Shown one piece after another: positions 58,202-64,000 of a stretch of DNA of 64,000 bases; the stretch's first letter is position 1, and each line of letters begins with the position of its first letter. This DNA comes from Neelides folsomi. Lineage: Eukaryota > Arthropoda > Collembola > Neelipleona > Neelidae. The notes under the pieces are model-generated. The model worked only from the letters and a program-made list of their open reading frames with translations, was not told where the DNA came from and searched no databases. The position numbers and the translations under genes are program-made. Location: the NCBI GenBank assembly GCA_034687125.1, contig JAQGBZ010000101.1, forward strand, positions 1 through 64,000, written 5' to 3'.

Positions 58202-60552
58202 ATGGCGACTAAACGGCCTGGGGAAATGAGCATGGTTCCTGTTAAAAAGGCGAAAACTGACTTGCTTTCATATGACGGAGGAGGTCAACTTTTTGGCGTA
58301 AGATTTTTTATTAAACATACACACTATTATTTTATGCTCATAAACTATTGTGCTATAAAGTTAATTAATGAATTTGTGATTGGTATTTATTGCAGCCAGC
58401 CAGAACTTCTTCGCTTTTATCACCGATCATGTTATTGGAAGGACATCAAGATGAAATTTTGACTGCACGATTCAGCCCAAAAGGAGATATTTTAGCATCT
58501 GCCGGAGCCGAAAGAAGCATCTGTAAATTATTTAATTAATCTTTAAAAATAAATTGATTAGAATAGATTAAGATTATAATGAAGGCCATTTACACAAATA
58601 TTTAGACGAAACATAATTTATTTTATTTTATAAGGTCTGTAACAAATTGTAATTTTTGACATTAATTCTTTAAATGTTACTTTATAGTTTTATGGAAAGT
58701 TTATGGAGAATGCACAAGTGCGGTTATGCAACCAAACCACACTGGAAGCGTCACAGGGCTGAAATTCAATTATGACGGAACACAGATTTACACTTCATCA
58801 ATTGACAAGACGGTTGGAGTGTGGGACGTTCAGACGGGTTCAAGGATAAAACGACTCAAGGGTCACACAAACTTTGTAAATTGTGTTGACAATTGCAAGA
58901 AATCCCAACCGCTCGTCGTCAGTGGCTCTGATGATTGCCAAGTTAGACTTTGGGACATCAGAAGAAGAGGACCTGCAGTTAGCCTTAATGCAGTTTACCA
59001 AGTAACTTCTGTTAGCTTTGGCTGTGGTCAGGAGCAAATAATTTCGGGAGGAATTGATAACGATATAAAGGTTAGATTTTTAATATTTGATATTACAACA
59101 AATAAATATTGTTGTAACAAGGAATTGGTATTGGTAGTTATACTCATGCATAGTTATCTAATTTATTTATTTATTTTAATTCTTTTAAGGTTTGGGATTT
59201 GAGAAAAGCGGATGTAAGTTTTACTATGAGTGGCCATCAAGATACCATAACTGATCTTCAACTTTCTCCAGATGGAAAGTAAGAGCTGAATAACGATATA
59301 ATTATTTATAACTATTATTTTATATTACTGTAAAGTGCTCAAAATTTTTTAACTTTGAGTCAATTTCCTAAATGTTATATTAAAAATCTATCCAGATTGA
59401 TCAAATTCTCGAGATATAATGTCAATAATATGTGTATAATTTTTAATTTTAGCTATGTTCTTTCGAATTCTATGGATGGCTCATTGAGAATTTGGGACAT
59501 TCGCCCATTTTCTTCTTCTTCTCGTTGCCAGAAGATAATGATGGGCCACAACCATGGATTTGAAAAGTTTCTCATAAAGTGTGGTTGGTCTCCTGATGGG
59601 CAAAGAGTGATTACTGGATCATCTGATCGCTTTGTTTACGTATTCGATACGAACACGAGGCATATATTGTATAGACTCCCTGGACATGAAGGAACAGTTA
59701 TTGCTGTTGATTTTCATCCTGACGAACCAATCAGTGAGCCTTTTAGATTTACCATTATCTACATATTCTTTATTAATTCACTATTATTCTATATATCGCT
59801 ATATATTGAAGGTTTAAATCGAAAAGGACCGTATATCGGAAAATTCATTTTAAATTTCAGCGTTAGTAACGGTTTATTTACATCATTTTCACAATATTAA
59901 TAAAATGCAATGTTATAATAGTCAGTCAAATTTATATATATTCAACATAATATTAATTCGAATTTATGTTAATTAATCATTAAACGTGTTATTTAATTGA
60001 GGATCCAAATATTTTATGTATTTGTCTTCAGTGATGTTGTCTTTTCTCTTTTTTAAACTGTTTTTATTCTGTATTTTTTTCAAACTTAACTCTATTTTAT
60101 TCATTCTGTATATCTTAAGATGCTAAAATAATCTGAATCTTCTATTAATTATATTATTTAACTTGTATTAATCGATAAGGTATAAATGAGTTTCCTAAAA
60201 CGGACGGAATTGGAAAGAAAGAAAATGAGAATAAGCGGAACTTCTCTCGATAAATGTTGAACAAAGGAATTCACAATATATAATCTATATTAACATTTTC
60301 TCAAATATCCCCTTCAATTTGTCATGCTATTATCTTTAACGTAGGAATAGTCGCCATGAAAAGTTGTTTTTATTTCATTAGTTACGCCTAAAAATAATTT
60401 TTCCGAGATACGGTCCTTTTCGATTTAAACCTCCATATATATCTAACTTTATATGAATCATTGTCAGCATCATGCTAAATGTAAATTTTATATTTTTAGT
60501 TCTTTCAGCCAGTGCAGACAAGCAGATTTATTTGGGTGAAATTGAAGATTGA
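58202..60552 (+). CDS. SNRNP40: U5 snRNP 40 kDa WD-repeat protein
   Basis: Six exons, 58202-58297, 58396-58522, 58688-59070, 59190-59278, 59453-59733 and 60500-60552, join in frame to 342 residues (human about 357). The protein runs collinear with SNRNP40: a basic leader MVPVKKAKTDLL, SPIMLLEGHQDEILTARFSP, TSSIDKTVGVWDVQTGSRIKRLKGHTNFVN, SGSDDCQVRLWDIRR, IISGGIDNDIKVWDLR, SNSMDGSLRIWDIRPF, GSSDRFVYVFDT, LPGHEGTVIAVDFHPDEP and LSASADKQIYLGEIED at the end. These are seven WD40 blades forming one propeller. The family is a component of the U5 snRNP that contacts PRP8 in the nuclear spliceosome. The last intron (about 766 bp) is the longest. The leader is shorter than in human, lacking the Gly/Gln-rich stretch. 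Confidence 0.97.
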
Positions 60553-61316
60553 TTGAGATATTTATTCAAATATTTAAGATTTAATATAAAATTGTAATAT
60601 TTATATGATTTAATTATTTTAAATTTTTAACGAGTTTTCGTGACTTTCAATAGTAATTTTTTTATATTAAATGAAAAGTAAATGAATCATTTGATGTGTG
60701 TATGTATTGTATATTATATAAAAATAAAGTGTTCATATTATGTATTATTTCTATGTCATGTCACCCGCAAATAATTTCTACAGGAAATAATATCGGTTTA
60801 TTTGAATTTCTAATGACTTGTCAAGTAACATGATTCAATTCTCAATAATCTTCTCAAATGGAATAGAGTATAGCAAAATAAGTACATTATATTGATTCTC
60901 ACTCACATTTTATGTCAGATAAAACGCATACCTTAGATCTTTCTAATTCGGATTATTTTTAGTTATATCTTGTAGCAGTTAACTTTGGGCTAATTTCTGT
61001 ACTGCCATAATATTTGATGACTATAGCCATAAATAGTCATTCTATTTAAACATTCACGATCTTCACTCTGCACTGTTTTAACAAGTTCTCAGTGGAAGCT
61101 TCAAAAGTCTTTTTGTCAAATCCTTAGAACTCTTCAACTTGACTCGAGTAATCCTAGCAACGAATTTATTTTCTAATAAGCCCTTCCATTTCCTATGTGT
61201 TGAATGGAGGAAAATATTTTAGGTGAATTATTTTTAGGGTCGGTTCAAGTCAATCGATACGATACATGAGAGAGTGAGTGTTTTATATACTAGTGCTAGT
61301 TATATAGTGTATCATA
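60553..61316. other. intergenic stretch
   Basis: AT-rich DNA with an AATAAA motif near 60722 that may end SNRNP40, and the promoter of the next gene. No other feature was supported. Confidence 0.45.
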
Positions 61317-62228
61317 ATGTATAAGATAGGAAGATGGATGCTAAGACCTGAGTGGATCTTTATTTTTCATCTCATCCTTCTTCAAGGATTGAGTGGAGCA
61401 CCCTCGCAAAGTATACACTTTACATTTATTTATTTTGCCAACAAAGCATAATATGAAATATGATGAAAATATACATCTTAATTAGTGCCATACGTTATTC
61501 CAAATGTAATTTTAGATGTAAGTGATACAAATGGAGGAAAGAAAACTTCAGTCCAAAGCGTTAGTGTTTCTGAAGATGTAATTATAGACACTGACAATCA
61601 AGAAGCATTTTATCCTGTTGCTGCTGACGAGTCTTTGGATGACGAAGAGGAAGATGACAATGGCACTCAACAAGAGCCCGTTGCTGTTTATCGTTCAAAG
61701 CCATTGGGAGTAGTTGTGGAGTCTGAAGACAAAGACACGAGTCAAAATACTGAAGGGAGAAATCAAGTAGAAATGAGAAACAAAGTTAGCTCGGTGATCG
61801 AAACAAAAACGACGAGTGATGAGACTTATGACGATTCTGATGGGTTGGAAGAAGAACTTTACACGCTTCATGAAGCAAGAAGGGCCCTTGAAGTTCTCGA
61901 AGCTGAGCTTAATAAAAATCGACGACGTTTGTCATCAGGACAATCCAAGACGTATGCTGCTCTCGAAGTTCTCAATTCACTTGCTTCAACCCTCAACGAT
62001 GAAATTGAGCAAGCTTTGAAAGTTGCTAATTGTCTCAAAAGCATTGAAGGTTTAGAGCCCAAAGAAGCAATAACAACAATGCCTAGTAAGCCTAAATCCA
62101 AAATCCATAGGATTCATAAAATTCTGGAAGCCAAAAAAGTAGACATTGAAGAGTCGAGTGAGGAAAAGAAGAAGATGGAAAAGAAATTGAGAAACAAAAA
62201 GCATGCACATCGTTCAAAGAAAGATTGA
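61317..62228 (+). CDS. secreted acidic protein, unrecognised (about 278 aa)
   Basis: Two exons, 61317-61410 and 61486-62228, join in frame (GTATAC donor, TTAG acceptor). Exon 1 encodes a likely signal peptide: MYKIGRWMLRPEW, a hydrophobic core IFIFHLILLQGL, then small residues SGAPS as a possible cleavage site. The mature part starts PYVIPNVILDV, is rich in Asp, Glu and Ser (DESLDDEEEDDNGTQQEP), then has a predicted coiled coil (about ELYTLHEARRALEVLEAELN, and later LNSLASTLNDEIEQALKVAN), and ends in a strongly basic tail (KKKMEKKLRNKKHAHRSKKD). No domain is recognised and there are no cysteines in the acidic part. It could be an extracellular matrix, cuticular or secretory-gland protein; that is a guess. 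A shorter start within exon 2 would lose the signal peptide. Confidence 0.75.
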
Positions 62229-62793
62229 AAGCAATAAAAGCAATAACGAGAGAAGGAAAACTAAAGAATTGCTTCAAGCAAAATACAATAATTGCAATGG
62301 AAAGGAAAATCCTGAGAGTTCAAGTTTTTAGTACCAAGCTCAAGTTGTAATCATTTCTCTAAACGTTAGACAAGGTTTGTTTTTGTTAGATTAATACATA
62401 CCAAGATAATAATTCTTCAGACACACGGATGTTATTCTCATCATCATAAAACAATAAGTAGATTAGGTAAGTAGATTTGTAATATAATTTATATTATTGA
62501 TAATTAAGTAAGGTAAATGCGAAATGTTTACCTTTTATAATCACAAAAGTGTAAAAATATTTATGCTCATTAAAACTTGTAATTAATAATTATATCATCA
62601 ACTCAACTGTAATAAATGAGAAATGGGAATGAATAAATGAAAAACGTTAAGTGTAAATATTGTTTTTAGGTGAAATAAATAGTCAGAATATACAATGTAG
62701 TAAATTAATAGAATTATGATGTATTTATGCATAACATACGCAAGTATAAGATAAAACCGTATACATGTTGAGTCGTAATTCCCGTAATATTAA
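62229..62793. other. intergenic stretch between convergent genes
   Basis: 3' sequence of the secreted-protein gene (+) and of the four-helix membrane gene (-). AT-rich, nothing else seen. Confidence 0.5.
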
Positions 62794-63759
62794 TTAAAGT
62801 GGATATCCTCTTTGTATTTCCATGATGAGATCAGCGACGAGCCATAAAGTATATCCTCTATAGACAACGAGGATGGAAATGGGAAGAACGAGGATTGGAG
62901 ATGAGAAGAGTGTGAAGAGTGACACAAGCACAGCAATTGAGAAAAAGGTGAGGTTGAGTGAAAGCCACACTTTGCACGCCAATGACTTCATCTGTAATTC
63001 AATTTAAATCTCAATCATTTCAACTAAAGACAACCAATGTAAGACAGTTAACTCGCATTATAGGAAACAGTGAATCATAATAGCTCAACTCTAAAACAAC
63101 TTGTATATGTAACTAATATATAGGAATAATCCAACTGACCTGCTTCGCCCCAACCAGGAGTAGAATTGAAAGTGAAACGTGTGCCAAAGCCGTGACTGCA
63201 ACAACAATTACGCATATCGGTGATATGTAAAATACATTTAGAGTTAAAGCTCAAACAAAGGAAAACAATCAAACCAACCTGTGATTAAAATTGCAAACTT
63301 GACATTTTGAGATGTGAAATCTATATTAAAGAAGGAACTCCCAAGCCCTGTAGTGATAAGGATGCAGGATAATATGGAGATAAAAACCCCGAAGGATGAA
63401 ACTACCTGTTTATTAATACGTTCAAAAACAAAAAGATGGTTTAGCACAAATAAGTTCATTGCGAAAGTAATTACTTACATACAAGTTACTTGTGTAAATA
63501 CTGTAAATTTTAATGGCATTGATTTTGTAAGCATTGGATCGTTTAATAAATAGTTTTTAGTAATAATTAGGAATTAGGAATGAATGACTCAGAAAGTGTA
63601 TTTAGAGCTAACCAAATCAATGTAGGCAACGATATGAGTTCTCCTTTGGGTTTTGGACTGCAACGAAACGTGAAGATTATTTAGATTATCGAGTCCTGTG
63701 GTTGTTGGGATCGAAGTTGTGGTCATGGGAGAACCCGTCGGTGTCTCTGCTTCTCCCAT
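62794..63759 (-). CDS. four-helix membrane protein, unrecognised (about 175 aa)
   Basis: Four exons, 63613-63759, 63279-63405, 63140-63195 and 62794-62991, join in frame. After a Thr/Pro-rich N terminus (MGEAETPTGSPMTTTSIPTT) and a basic stretch (SKTQRRTH), the protein has four hydrophobic segments: YIDLVVSSFGVFISILSCIL, AILITVTALAHVSLSILLLV, LSLNLTFFSIAVLVSLFTLF and ILVLPISILVVYRGYTLWLV. It ends DLIMEIQRGYPL. The four-helix layout with a short loop between helices 1 and 2 and a terminal Tyr-x-Leu resembles arthropod DUF4728/LAPTM-like membrane proteins, but I cannot assign it. The start could be 16 codons upstream, at 63807; I chose 63759 because the extension looks like pyrimidine-rich leader sequence. 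Confidence 0.75.
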
Positions 63760-64000
63760 TAATCTCTTCAAAGAGAAAAAGGAAAATAAAAGTGAAGGAA
63801 TGAGCACGGGTGCAAATGAGTGGAAATTTAGGAGCCGGGAGACTCCGTGCGGGTGTGTGAGTGAAAAGTGAGCTATTGAGAGAAGATATGAAGATGTGGC
63901 CGGAGTTCTCTTGTATATTTATTATTCTTTCCTCGCCTAGCTCTGGAGCTATGAAGAGGGCCAAAATCTGGATGAAGTCGGGTAATGAGGATCCTTCGGA
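63760..64000. promoter_or_regulatory. upstream region of the four-helix gene, with an open frame at the right edge
   Basis: GC-richer than the window average, consistent with a promoter and 5' untranslated region of the minus-strand gene. A plus-strand ATG at 63952 stays open to the edge (MKRAKIWMKSGNEDPS), so a divergent gene may begin here. The evidence for that is weak. Confidence 0.35.

Overview
This is a eukaryotic, strongly AT-rich window with spliced genes. Introns use GT/AG borders, range from about 50 bp to several kb, and exons stand out as GC-richer blocks. The proteins are animal (dystrobrevin, a Piwi-clade Argonaute, a PPP1R16/TIMAP-type protein, BLCAP, COX5B), and the base composition and gene structure suggest an arthropod, most likely a crustacean such as a parasitic copepod. 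The species is an inference and was not checked.

Layout. 1-5 kb: mostly non-coding, with GC-rich islands near 2.6-2.8 kb and 3.43-3.66 kb and a possible exon cut by the left edge. 5.2-6.5 kb: SF3B5 (-) and COX5B (+), head to head 298 bp apart. 9.1-14.0 kb: a 15-exon dystrobrevin (+), reconstructed in frame end to end (761 aa). 17.1-25.7 kb: a 12-exon PPP1R16-family gene (-) with an RVxF-type motif, ankyrin repeats and a C-terminal CaaX box. 25.8-43.1 kb: a gene desert of about 17 kb. 43.1-43.7 kb: a candidate small three-exon gene. 44.5-45.3 kb: TMEM42-like (-). 46.1-48.0 kb: a membrane-anchored sulfotransferase (-), divergent from BLCAP (+, 48.8-49.1 kb). 49.6-52.4 kb: transposon debris (a broken reverse transcriptase and a truncated piggyBac transposase). 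52.96-56.83 kb: an 11-exon Piwi (+, 823 aa). 57.26-57.87 kb: a short hAT-type element with an 8-bp target duplication. 58.2-60.55 kb: SNRNP40 (+). 61.3-62.2 kb: an unrecognised secreted acidic protein (+). 62.8-63.8 kb: an unrecognised four-helix membrane protein (-).

Functional themes. Two genes are spliceosomal (SF3B5 of U2 SF3b and SNRNP40 of U5), one is mitochondrial (COX5B), and two concern the cell cortex (dystrobrevin, and PPP1R16 as a prenylated PP1 regulator). The most notable feature is the Piwi gene. Its second catalytic aspartate is replaced by serine (YRSG for YRDG) and its last tetrad position is lysine, so it is predicted to lack slicer activity while remaining an intact, long open gene. 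It lies next to transposon remnants.

All exon models were assembled by hand from splice signals, reading-frame continuity and remembered family sequences. No alignment or transcript data were available.
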